A stretch of 12,157 nt of DNA from an uncultured Ruminococcus sp. (GTDB taxonomy: Bacteria > Bacillota > Clostridia > Oscillospirales > Acutalibacteraceae): assembly GCA_902766585.1 (NCBI GenBank), contig CACXDV010000072.1, positions 1 to 12,157 of the forward strand. Reading direction: 5' to 3'. The notes beneath the pieces are model-generated. The model was not told where the DNA came from. It was given only the letters and a program-made list of their open reading frames with translations, and did not search any database. The position numbers were made by a program, and so were the translations under genes. Positions within the stretch are counted from its first letter, which is position 1, and each line of letters starts with the position of its first letter. This document shows, piece after piece, positions 1-5,886 of this stretch.

Positions 1-287
1 AATCTTAATGTGGAACCGCTTTCTCCGCAATCCAGCTCTGCTTTCTTATTATTGAAAATATTACTGCCGTCTACAGTAAGAATTTTTCCGCTGAGATTAA
101 TATCAGCCCCCAGTCTTTTCATACATTCTATTGTAGCCTTGATATCATTTGATTCCTCTATAGGAGCTATTATACTTTTTCCGCGGGAAAGCGCCCCGCA
201 TATTACTGCCCTGTGAGCAGCGCTTTTGGACGGCGGTACTGAAACCGTACCGTGAAGAACTGATGGACTTATCCTGACACTATGCAC
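1..287 (-). CDS. aroA: 3-phosphoshikimate 1-carboxyvinyltransferase (EPSP synthase), N-terminal part
   Basis: Only the first 95 residues are inside the window; the gene continues past position 1. AroA joins shikimate 3-phosphate and phosphoenolpyruvate to make EPSP in the cytoplasmic shikimate pathway to aromatic amino acids. Visible family signatures are PPSKSAAHR at residues 18-26, the N-terminal substrate-binding loop with its Lys and Arg, and DCGESGSTLR at residues 86-95. I chose the GTG at 285-287 as start because no ATG precedes the conserved part in frame and an AAGGGTG ribosome site lies 8 bases upstream (296-302). A good promoter sits just before it. The gene diverges from the membrane-protein pair that starts at 562. 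The family call is secure; the start is likely but not certain. Confidence 0.93.
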   Translation of the reverse strand, partial: MHSVRISPSVLHGTVSVPPSKSAAHRAVICGALSRGKSIIAPIEESNDIKATIECMKRLGADINLSGKILTVDGSNIFNNKKAELDCGESGSTLR

Positions 288-326
288 TTTTTTTACACCC
301 TTTTTAAGATATTTTTCATATCCTAT

Positions 327-355
327 ATCATATCATAATAACGGCAAAATGTAAA
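327..355 (-). promoter_or_regulatory. Probable sigma-A promoter of aroA
   Basis: On the minus strand TTTACA (355-350) is followed by a 17-base spacer and TATGAT (332-327). Each box matches 5 of 6 consensus bases, and a TG lies one base before the -10, making an extended -10. The predicted start near 320 gives a leader of about 33 bases that holds the AAGGGTG ribosome site. Confidence 0.65.
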
Positions 356-497
356 ACACTTCTTTCGATTTTTCTTTTTTAAGATTTATTTTCTGTATTT
401 ATACCTGATTCTTTGTATAATTATTCTTATTTTAGCCGCTTCAAACATAAAGAATGTATCAGTTATGCAGATTTTGCCATTATTATTTGTTATTTTG
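356..497. other. A/T-rich divergent intergenic region
   Basis: With the flanking promoters this makes a gap of 274 bases between aroA and the gene at 562. The stretch is strongly A/T-rich. I see no coding region with a ribosome site, no strong hairpin and no RNA gene in it. It probably serves only as upstream promoter DNA for the two divergent units. Confidence 0.5.
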
Positions 498-526
498 TTG
501 ACAAACCGGATTTCTTGAATTATAAT
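498..526 (+). promoter_or_regulatory. Perfect-consensus sigma-A promoter for the DUF4234/DUF2752 pair
   Basis: TTGACA (498-503) and TATAAT (521-526) match the consensus exactly and are separated by the ideal 17 bases. The expected start point near 533 leaves a short leader of about 30 bases with an AAAGGAG ribosome site at 547-553. Such an exact match suggests strong unregulated expression, or a promoter kept in check by a repressor that cannot be seen here. Confidence 0.85.
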
Positions 527-561
527 CTACTTGTAAATTTAATTACAAAGGAGTATGTATT

Positions 562-912
562 ATGCTTAAAAATCGTAGCATCGCAGTTGTAATCATTCTT
601 TCTCTCGTAACCTGTGGCATCTATGGTCTTTATTGGATTTACGCTACAGCTCAGGAGCTTGAGAATGAAGGTAAGTCAGGCAGCAGCATGAGTCCTGTTG
701 TTCTTCTTATCGTTTGTCTCTTCTTCCCTTATATTGGTTATCTTCTCTTCGGCATGGCTGCTGATCAGAACCTCAACAATATAAGAATGCAGAGAGGTAT
801 CCCCACAGTAGACAACAAGACACTTTACATGATACTCGGTTTCATTATTCCGATCGTACTTGTATGCCTTGTTCAGAACGAGATCAACAAGCTCGCACCT
901 GCAGCTGCATGA
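562..912 (+). CDS. DUF4234-like small membrane protein
   Basis: This 116-residue protein of unknown function has three predicted membrane segments, at about residues 5-27, 44-66 and 86-108. Its N-terminal half matches the DUF4234 pattern from memory: a basic start, then LVTCGIYGLYWIY at residues 15-27, which resembles the TCGIY-x-x-YW core of that family. There is no separate cleavable signal peptide; the first segment is probably a membrane anchor. The start is well supported by AAAGGAG at 547-553, 8 bases before the ATG. Its TGA overlaps the ATG of the next gene (ATGA), so the two are probably translated together. The family call is recognition by eye; the cellular role is unknown. Confidence 0.8.
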   Translation: MLKNRSIAVVIILSLVTCGIYGLYWIYATAQELENEGKSGSSMSPVVLLIVCLFFPYIGYLLFGMAADQNLNNIRMQRGIPTVDNKTLYMILGFIIPIVLVCLVQNEINKLAPAAA

Positions 913-1298
913 TCACAGAAAAAAAACAGCGCATAAGAAGGGTTGCCATTCTGGCAGCCCTTTTTCTCATATGCGGACTTGTTTATGCCGGAATAGTGAC
1001 CATTCTGCATCATGGTATACCATGCTGGTTCCATGTAATAACCGGACTGAAATGTCCCGGCTGCGGAATAACACGCTCAATGCTCAGTCTGCTGAGATTT
1101 AACTTTAAGGATGTGCTGAGGTATAATCTTTTTGCTCCGCTGATAGTATTCTATCTCGGGTGGATATTTGTTTATAACTCCTGCATTTATATCCGGCGCG
1201 GAAGGTATAATCTTTCATCCGGAAGTCAGATATTTGATATTACATTTCTTGTACTTTTTCTCGGCTGGGGAATAGTACGCAATATCATTGGGATATGA
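909..1298 (+). CDS. DUF2752 family membrane protein
   Basis: This 129-residue membrane protein carries the DUF2752 signature: PC at residues 38-39 and CPGCGITR at residues 49-56, after a first membrane segment at about 11-33. Two more hydrophobic segments lie near residues 70-90 and 107-126. The Cys pattern could bind a metal or form disulfides; which is not known. I chose the ATG at 909, which overlaps the upstream stop as ATGA, over an in-frame ATG at 864. The earlier one would lie well inside the preceding gene and adds a polar 15-residue stretch unlike the family. No clear ribosome site precedes 909, which fits translational coupling. From memory, DUF2752 genes often sit beside other small membrane proteins of the TM2/CD225/DUF4234 kind. 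Function unknown. Confidence 0.85.
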   Translation: MITEKKQRIRRVAILAALFLICGLVYAGIVTILHHGIPCWFHVITGLKCPGCGITRSMLSLLRFNFKDVLRYNLFAPLIVFYLGWIFVYNSCIYIRRGRYNLSSGSQIFDITFLVLFLGWGIVRNIIGI

Positions 1299-1346
1299 CA
1301 ATATGCATAAAATGTATAACTATTAGTCAGAATTTTATGATTTTTA

Positions 1347-1375
1347 TTGACTTTACCAATTCTTTACTATAAAAT
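1347..1375 (+). promoter_or_regulatory. Probable sigma-A promoter of the TPR protein gene
   Basis: TTGACT (1347-1352) is followed by a 17-base spacer and TAAAAT (1370-1375), each matching 5 of 6 consensus bases. An overlapping TATAAA at 1368-1373 would give a 15-base spacer. No terminator is visible between the upstream gene and this site, so read-through from the membrane-protein pair is also possible. Confidence 0.6.
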
Positions 1376-1424
1376 ATATATGATTATTAGTTTATCATAA
1401 ACTCTGATTTACGGATGTGAGGTC

Positions 1425-2282
1425 ATGTTTGATTATCTCAAGGTAAAAAAAGAAATGGAAGAACCGGACAGCCCGGAGCTTGCAGAGCATCTGTCCGAAA
1501 TAGCAGCTCATTTTGCCGAATTAGAGGAGCCGAAAAGAGCTGAAAAGGTCTATGCCCGTGTTTACAGTATTTACAGCGCGCTTTATTCAAAGGATAATGA
1601 GAAATATATCATTCCCTTTGCCATGTGCTGCAATTCATACGGCGACGTTCTTTCAGAGCTTGAAAAATACGATGCCGCACTTGAACATTATAATATTGCT
1701 CTGGAGCTTTTCACTGAAATTACCGAAAAGGGAAACAGCTCACTTTTAGACGGAGTTTCTACCGAATACAATAATATCGGTGATATTTACTTCTTCAAAG
1801 GAGAATATGAAACAGCCGAGGATAATCACAGAAAGGCTCTTGATATTCTTGAGGAGCTTTCCAAAAACGGCGATAAGGCGTATATGGAGGATGTTGCATA
1901 CTGCTATGACAGCATTGCCAAGGCAAAAAGCGGAAATGAAAAATATTCCGAGGCTCTTGAATGCTATGATAAGGTAATATCTATCTACGAGGATATCACA
2001 AAGGGCTTCAAGATAAATGAGCATACCATGGCATTTTTTGAGGATCTTGCCGCTGCCTTAGCCGACAAGGGCTATACTGCCTCCTGTGATAAGGATTTTG
2101 AAACAACCGAAAAATACTATAAGCATTCTGCTGAGATATATGAAAAGCTTGCCGCTGCCTTCCCCGCAAATTACAGCGAGGAGCTTGCATCACAATATGA
2201 CGATCTTTCCGCCATGTATGACGATATGGGCAATAAGGAAATGGCTAAGGAATACCACCGGATGGCAAGAAATATAAAATAA
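1425..2282 (+). CDS. Tetratricopeptide (TPR) repeat protein
   Basis: This 285-residue protein is made almost entirely of helical repeats of about 45 residues. I can place repeats roughly at residues 18-52, 62-98, 110-146, 154-190, 203-240 and 250-284. Typical TPR positions are visible, for example YNNIGDIYFFKGEYETAEDN at 114-133 and YSEALECYDKVISIYEDI near 173-190. It has no signal peptide or membrane segment and is very acidic, so it is probably a cytoplasmic scaffold for protein contacts; no enzymatic domain is present. The start is supported by TGAGGT (1418-1423) just before the ATG at 1425. It has its own promoter and terminator, so it is probably a single-gene unit. The partner is unknown. 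Confidence 0.85.
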   Translation: MFDYLKVKKEMEEPDSPELAEHLSEIAAHFAELEEPKRAEKVYARVYSIYSALYSKDNEKYIIPFAMCCNSYGDVLSELEKYDAALEHYNIALELFTEITEKGNSSLLDGVSTEYNNIGDIYFFKGEYETAEDNHRKALDILEELSKNGDKAYMEDVAYCYDSIAKAKSGNEKYSEALECYDKVISIYEDITKGFKINEHTMAFFEDLAAALADKGYTASCDKDFETTEKYYKHSAEIYEKLAAAFPANYSEELASQYDDLSAMYDDMGNKEMAKEYHRMARNIK

Positions 2283-2293
2283 AGCAATAATAA

Positions 2294-2335
2294 GCTGCCG
2301 TACTGAATCATCATGTACGGCAGCCTTTATTTTTT
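2294..2335 (+). terminator. Intrinsic terminator after the TPR gene
   Basis: A perfect 10-base stem (GCTGCCGTAC at 2294-2303 with GTACGGCAGC at 2315-2324) closes an 11-base loop and is followed by CTTTATTTTTT. It lies 11 bases after the TPR stop codon. Because the other side is also A/T-rich, it may also stop transcripts arriving from the minus-strand genes at 2433-3080. Confidence 0.88.
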
Positions 2336-2432
2336 GCGGTCAATTCTTTAATCAGACCGGAACGTATTGACTTTTTCCTTAGCCATGCCCTCATTTTTCA
2401 TCTGAAAGCCATGATCAGAAACAGCCGTTTGC

Positions 2433-2717
2433 TTATATCATTATAAGGTAAATAAGACAGAACAGGAATACAAGTAAATTGAAGATCATATAAATGATCA
2501 TCAATACCTTGAGCGATATAGCAGCCGCATTAAGCTTTTTGCTGTCATATTTCCTGAAAATACCCTTTTTCCTGAGATGAAAATAAGCTATCAGAACAGC
2601 AATGAATATCTGCGGTGCCATAAGGACAAATACCCTCGAACACAAATCAAGAAAAACCATCAATACAAGTATTGCTGCTATAAGCGGCAATAAAAAAACA
2701 GCAAATACAACACCCAT
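2433..2717 (-). CDS. Small membrane protein, tandem paralogue (second copy)
   Basis: I do not recognise a named family for this 94-residue protein. It is very hydrophobic, with likely membrane segments near residues 3-24, 28-47 and 68-92. Between the last two lies a short basic loop with GIFRKYDSKK at residues 52-61. The same loop and the following segment recur in the gene just upstream (GLFRKYEGKK, then K-V and I-I spaced alike), so the two look like an old tandem duplication. The start ATG follows a GGGGGAAG ribosome site (2724-2731), and the gap to the upstream stop is 21 bases, so the pair is probably co-transcribed. Function is unknown. Confidence 0.7.
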   Translation of the reverse strand: MGVVFAVFLLPLIAAILVLMVFLDLCSRVFVLMAPQIFIAVLIAYFHLRKKGIFRKYDSKKLNAAAISLKVLMIIYMIFNLLVFLFCLIYLIMI

Positions 2718-2738
2718 TTTTTACTTCCCCCGTATCCC

Positions 2739-3080
2739 TTACTTCATCAGCATGGGAGGATCATATTTTAAAAACAGCAGATACCCCAGACTCGTTGTAA
2801 ACAGGATAAAATACATCACAGCCATAATTATCAGAAAAACCTTTACCCCGGTCAGGATATATTTTTTCTTTCCTTCATATTTCCTGAACAAGCCTGCCCT
2901 GTCCATAGCAAACCATATCAAATAATGTATCAATGAGCATACGGGATAAATAAATACCATTATGCTTGTAAGGAAATTAAACAGCCACAAGGCATATGTG
3001 GCAAGGTATATTGCTATTACCGAAAGGAACATCAGAAGAAATATTATTATTCCGATAACCGTACTTATTATCGTTACCAA
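2739..3080 (-). CDS. Small membrane protein, tandem paralogue (first copy)
   Basis: This 113-residue hydrophobic protein of unknown family has likely membrane segments near residues 3-30, 32-58 and 79-104. The basic loop GLFRKYEGKK at residues 63-72 is shared with the next gene downstream. The start appears to be TTG (3078-3080): a strong GAGGAG ribosome site lies at 3091-3096, 10 bases upstream, and the first in-frame ATG lies inside the first hydrophobic segment. It follows prs in the same direction with a terminator-like hairpin between. I found no certain promoter in the 98-base gap, so its expression may depend on read-through from prs. Confidence 0.7.
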   Translation of the reverse strand: MVTIISTVIGIIIFLLMFLSVIAIYLATYALWLFNFLTSIMVFIYPVCSLIHYLIWFAMDRAGLFRKYEGKKKYILTGVKVFLIIMAVMYFILFTTSLGYLLFLKYDPPMLMK

Positions 3081-3090
3081 TCAGTATCAA

Positions 3091-3096
3091 CTCCTC
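3091..3096 (-). promoter_or_regulatory. Ribosome binding site deciding the TTG start at 3080
   Basis: GAGGAG on the minus strand is the only strong ribosome site here and points to TTG at 3078-3080. It directly follows a run of eight T that may belong to the prs terminator. Confidence 0.65.
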
Positions 3097-3159
3097 AAAA
3101 AAAACAAATACGGATCAGAAGCAGCGCACAGCCTTGCCGATACACCGCTTACAGATCCG
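3097..3159 (-). terminator. Possible terminator or attenuator after prs
   Basis: On the minus strand CGGATC (3159-3154) can pair with GATCCG (3116-3111). A further AAGC/GCTT stem (3150-3147 with 3122-3119) lies inside, across a small internal loop. The last stem base is followed by TATTTG and eight T (3104-3097). The stem is imperfect and the loop is long, so termination may be partial. The T-run ends next to the ribosome site of the following gene. Confidence 0.5.
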
Positions 3160-3178
3160 AAATCATTTTTATATGCTA

Positions 3179-4138
3179 TTATACGCTTTTCTCTGAAAGA
3201 GGCTTATCCTCATAAATTCTTTCAATAGCCTCTGCAAAAACAGGAGCAATAGTAAGTGTGGTGAACTTATCAAGATACTTGTCCTCAGGAACTGCGATTG
3301 TATCAAGAAGAACGACCTCCTTGATTACGCTGTTCTTGATTCTCTCAATAGCGGGACCTGAAAGAACTGCATGAGTAGCACCTGCATATACCTCAGTTGC
3401 TCCGCCCATTTCAACAACAGCCTTTGCAGCGTTGCAGAGTGTGCCTGCTGTATCTATCATATCATCTACAAGGATCACCTTCTTATCCTTTACCTCGCCG
3501 ATAATATTCATTACCTCGCACTCATTTGCTCTCGGACGGCGCTTATCTATAATAGCGATAGGACAGCCAAGACGTGTAGCGAAGTTTCTTGCTCTTGTAA
3601 CTGAACCGAGGTCTGGAGATACAACTACATAATCATCGGGCTTGTCACCGATCTTCTCTTTGAAATACTTTGCAAGAGTCTGAGCGCCTACAAGGTGATC
3701 AACGGGAATATTGAAAAAGCCCTGTATCTGAGCAGCGTGAAGATCCATTGTAAGAACTCTGTCTGCACCTGCACAGGTGATAAGGTCAGCCACAAGCTTT
3801 GCAGAGATCGGATCACGAGCCTTTGCCTTTCTGTCCTGACGCGCATAGCCGAAATAAGGAATAACTGCTGTTATTCTTGCGGCAGAAGCTCTTTTCATTG
3901 CGTCGATCATAATAAGAAGCTCCATGATGTTGTCATTTACAGGCGCACAGGTAGACTGAACAATAAAGCACTCTGAGCCTCTGACAGATTCGTGAAGAGA
4001 AACTGCGATCTCGCCGTCACTGAAGCTTGTTACCTCAGATTTTCCTACAGGTATTCCAAGACAATCAGCGATCTGCTTTGCTACTGCTCTGTTGGAGTTG
4101 CAAGTAAAGATCTTAATATCCTTGCCGTGAAAATTCAT
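3179..4138 (-). CDS. prs: Ribose-phosphate pyrophosphokinase (PRPP synthase)
   Basis: This 319-residue cytoplasmic enzyme transfers pyrophosphate from ATP to ribose 5-phosphate, making PRPP for purine, pyrimidine, NAD, histidine and tryptophan synthesis. Its length is normal for class I. Visible motifs are YARQDRK at residues 98-104, RDPIS at 108-112, the metal- and ribose-site stretch DLHAAQIQGFF at 132-142, SPDLGSVTRAR at 174-184, and the PRPP-binding loop VILVDDMIDTAGT at 221-233. The ATG is preceded by GGGGGAAG at 4145-4152, 6 bases upstream. The gene lies 211 bases downstream of the glmU-like gene, the same order as gcaD-prs of Bacillus subtilis. The gap contains a promoter-like site, so it can probably be expressed independently. 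Confidence 0.97.
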   Translation of the reverse strand: MNFHGKDIKIFTCNSNRAVAKQIADCLGIPVGKSEVTSFSDGEIAVSLHESVRGSECFIVQSTCAPVNDNIMELLIMIDAMKRASAARITAVIPYFGYARQDRKAKARDPISAKLVADLITCAGADRVLTMDLHAAQIQGFFNIPVDHLVGAQTLAKYFKEKIGDKPDDYVVVSPDLGSVTRARNFATRLGCPIAIIDKRRPRANECEVMNIIGEVKDKKVILVDDMIDTAGTLCNAAKAVVEMGGATEVYAGATHAVLSGPAIERIKNSVIKEVVLLDTIAVPEDKYLDKFTTLTIAPVFAEAIERIYEDKPLSEKSV

Positions 4139-4206
4139 TGGTTTCTTCCCCCATTAATAATATTTTCATCTGTTCACGAGCAGCCGTTGCTACTCTCTAT
4201 ATACAT

Positions 4207-4235
4207 ATTTTAATACCTATTCGACAAAAAATCAA
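4207..4235 (-). promoter_or_regulatory. Candidate promoter of prs
   Basis: On the minus strand TTGATT (4235-4230), a 17-base spacer and TAAAAT (4212-4207) form a moderate sigma-A site (4/6 and 5/6 matches). The predicted leader is about 60 bases. The surrounding DNA is very A/T-rich, so a chance match is possible. Confidence 0.45.
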
Positions 4236-4266
4236 GTTTTTATCAAATAAACAGCCTTTTTGAGAG

Positions 4267-4309
4267 ATTTTTGTTTCATTAGTGTAAAACTTTATCAAAA
4301 AACAAAAAT
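4267..4309. repeat. A/T-rich inverted repeat between glmU and prs
   Basis: ATTTTTGTTT (4267-4276) and AAACAAAAAT (4300-4309) are perfect 10-base inverted arms around a 23-base centre. Nine of the ten pairs are A-T, so a stable RNA terminator is unlikely. It could be a weak hairpin or a protein site upstream of the prs promoter, or chance in A/T-rich DNA. Confidence 0.3.
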
Positions 4310-4349
4310 TTCAATTTAATATGCACAAGGCAATACTTTCCTTAATTGA

Positions 4350-5399
4350 TCATAACACCTGATCATGAAGTGAGGTATCTGATATGCTGCTGTTATTTCT
4401 GATCTCACAATCATCTATCAGTACCGCCGGACCGATCTCACAGCCTGTGCCGATATTGGTTTTTCCCCTTATGACAGTCGCCGGAAGAATAGTTGTATTT
4501 GCGCCGATAGTAACATCCCTTCCGATCATTACACCGTCGGTACAGGGTATGTTGACGCCGTTTTTCATATGCTTATGGATTATTCTCATCCTTGCGATCT
4601 CATTGAGCTGAGCAAGCTGTATGCAGTCATTTGCTCCGAGAACGGAATCCGAATTCTTTGCCTTATAAGTAATTACTGCATTTCCGCTTTCCTTTATTAT
4701 CTTTATTGTATCGGTAAGATAATATTCGCCTGTCTTTTCGCTTTTTGTAAGCTTTCCGAGTGCATCAAGAAGCGCATCCGTCTCAAACCAATAAGCTCCG
4801 GAATTGACCTCCTTGATTTTTCTTATCTGGTCGGTAGCCTCCTTTTCCTCGACAATAGCTCTGAGTGTGCTGAGGTGGAAATAGTTTTCAGCATCTGTCT
4901 CATATACTATTCTGCCGTAGCCTGCGGGATTATCGACCTCTGCGGTTATAACAGTACATCCTCTGTTGGTGCTGGATTCTCTCGGAGTTTCCCAGTCAAA
5001 TACCTCGGGATCTATCTCACCCGTCTGGTCATGCATGACAAAGGCATTTCTGATCGTATCAACACCGATAAAGGGCGCATCACCATTAAGAATAAGAACA
5101 TCTCCGCCCCTGTGCTTTTCAAGAAAGGGAATCGCCATCATAACAGCATGGCCTGTACCAAGTCTTTCGGGCTGGAAAACCGTTTCGACCTCATAAGGAA
5201 GGTTATTCAGATATTCCTCAAGATATTCTCTTTTGCTTCCCGTGATAACACAAATATCCTTTATTCCTGCTGCGCGGACAGCATCAAGAACCCAATGTAT
5301 CATAGGGCGGAACATTACCTCACTGAGTGCCTTCGGCTTATTTGATTTCATTCTCTTTCCCTCTCCGCCGGCAAGAATGATAGCACTTGTATTCTTCAA
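4350..5399 (-). CDS. glmU: GlmU-like UDP-GlcNAc pyrophosphorylase, C-terminally short
   Basis: The protein has 349 residues, against about 455 in full-length bifunctional GlmU. The N-terminal nucleotidyltransferase domain (about 1-255) looks complete: LAGGEGKRMKSNKPKAL at 9-25, QPERLGTGHA at 76-85, NGDAP at 105-109, AGYGRIV at 159-165, VNSGAYWF at 198-205 and EYYLTD at 225-230. It should therefore make UDP-GlcNAc from UTP and GlcNAc-1-phosphate for cell-wall synthesis. Residues about 126-147 look like an insertion before the TVITAE strand. The left-handed beta-helix begins near 288 (IGRDVTIGANTTI) but stops after a few turns. The acetyltransferase active-site His and acetyl-CoA-binding parts of the family are therefore absent. 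The next 211 bases are A/T-rich and hold no lost C-terminus. The start is TTG with a strong ribosome site. Whether it acts on GlcNAc-1-P or another sugar phosphate is inference. Confidence 0.85.
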   Translation of the reverse strand: MKNTSAIILAGGEGKRMKSNKPKALSEVMFRPMIHWVLDAVRAAGIKDICVITGSKREYLEEYLNNLPYEVETVFQPERLGTGHAVMMAIPFLEKHRGGDVLILNGDAPFIGVDTIRNAFVMHDQTGEIDPEVFDWETPRESSTNRGCTVITAEVDNPAGYGRIVYETDAENYFHLSTLRAIVEEKEATDQIRKIKEVNSGAYWFETDALLDALGKLTKSEKTGEYYLTDTIKIIKESGNAVITYKAKNSDSVLGANDCIQLAQLNEIARMRIIHKHMKNGVNIPCTDGVMIGRDVTIGANTTILPATVIRGKTNIGTGCEIGPAVLIDDCEIRNNSSISDTSLHDQVL

Positions 5400-5406
5400 G
5401 AAAATG

Positions 5407-5412
5407 CACCTC
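5407..5412 (-). promoter_or_regulatory. Ribosome binding site deciding the TTG start of glmU
   Basis: GAGGTG on the minus strand, 7 bases before TTG (5397-5399), is a perfect match to the 16S tail. The TTG places translation exactly at the conserved N-terminal segment (KNTSAIILAGGEGKR), so no upstream ATG is needed. Confidence 0.75.
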
Positions 5413-5454
5413 TTTCTGAATTTTTGATAAATCTGTAATGCATAAGTAATATAA

Positions 5455-5871
5455 TTATTTTTTCCTGTTCTTTTTAATAAGATACTTTATCCCGAAAGCT
5501 GCAAGAACAAAAAGCAGCACATACGGTATTCCGCAGAGTGAACGCAGCCAAATCTGAAAAACATCTCCCCTGTGAAGCACACCGTAATAGATTATAAGCG
5601 GAATGAGAAACTGACACTGTCCGCCGCTGAAACCGTAAAAAACAGCTTCATACTTAGTTTTTGAAACGATTCCCGCAACTATGCCGAAAACAGCATAAAC
5701 TACAGCCATTATCAGCAGATCGGGAAACGGCAGCTCGATCTGTGCGGGAAGCAGCTTTTCAGTGGATAGGGCATTCACTCCTGCCAGCTCCAGCGCAACA
5801 CATATTGCCGCGCCTGCCGAAAACAGCACAAGGCTTTTTCTCTGATCAGCGTGTACTCGGCTTATCTGCAT
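5455..5871 (-). CDS. Unrecognised four-segment membrane protein
   Basis: I do not recognise a family for this 138-residue protein. It shows a short basic N-terminus, likely membrane segments near residues 13-34, 49-70, 77-98 and 111-132, and a strongly basic tail (KKNRKK). A polar stretch FSGGQCQF at residues 81-88 interrupts the start of the third segment and might line a pocket. It starts 15 bases after the glnS stop, with GGGAG in that gap, and ends 55 bases before glmU, so it is probably co-transcribed with both. A cell-envelope role is possible from the glmU neighbour, but that is only inference. Confidence 0.7.
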   Translation of the reverse strand: MQISRVHADQRKSLVLFSAGAAICVALELAGVNALSTEKLLPAQIELPFPDLLIMAVVYAVFGIVAGIVSKTKYEAVFYGFSGGQCQFLIPLIIYYGVLHRGDVFQIWLRSLCGIPYVLLFVLAAFGIKYLIKKNRKK

Positions 5872-5886
5872 AGTGCCATCTCTCCC

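Noticed and set aside
293..319. Eight-codon ORF in the aroA leader, ending 5 bases before the GTG start
   Set aside because: It would begin at about the transcription start with no ribosome site, has no run of aromatic codons for attenuation, and is short enough to arise by chance.
864..908. Longer start for the DUF2752 gene at ATG 864
   Set aside because: It would overlap the upstream gene by almost 50 bases, has no ribosome site and adds residues unlike the family; the ATGA overlap at 909 is the normal coupled arrangement.
2322..2405. 27-codon basic ORF on the minus strand after the 94-residue membrane gene
   Set aside because: There is no ribosome site or promoter, and its end runs into the stem of the TPR terminator; probably chance.
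4353..4371. TGATCA-7-TGATCA hairpin at the end of glmU
   Set aside because: The short stem partly inside the coding end is not followed by a T-run, so it is not a convincing terminator.
4569..5345. Long plus-strand open frame opposite glmU, and similar frames opposite glnS, gltX and serA
   Set aside because: They lie wholly over confidently identified genes, lack ribosome sites and have no recognisable protein character.
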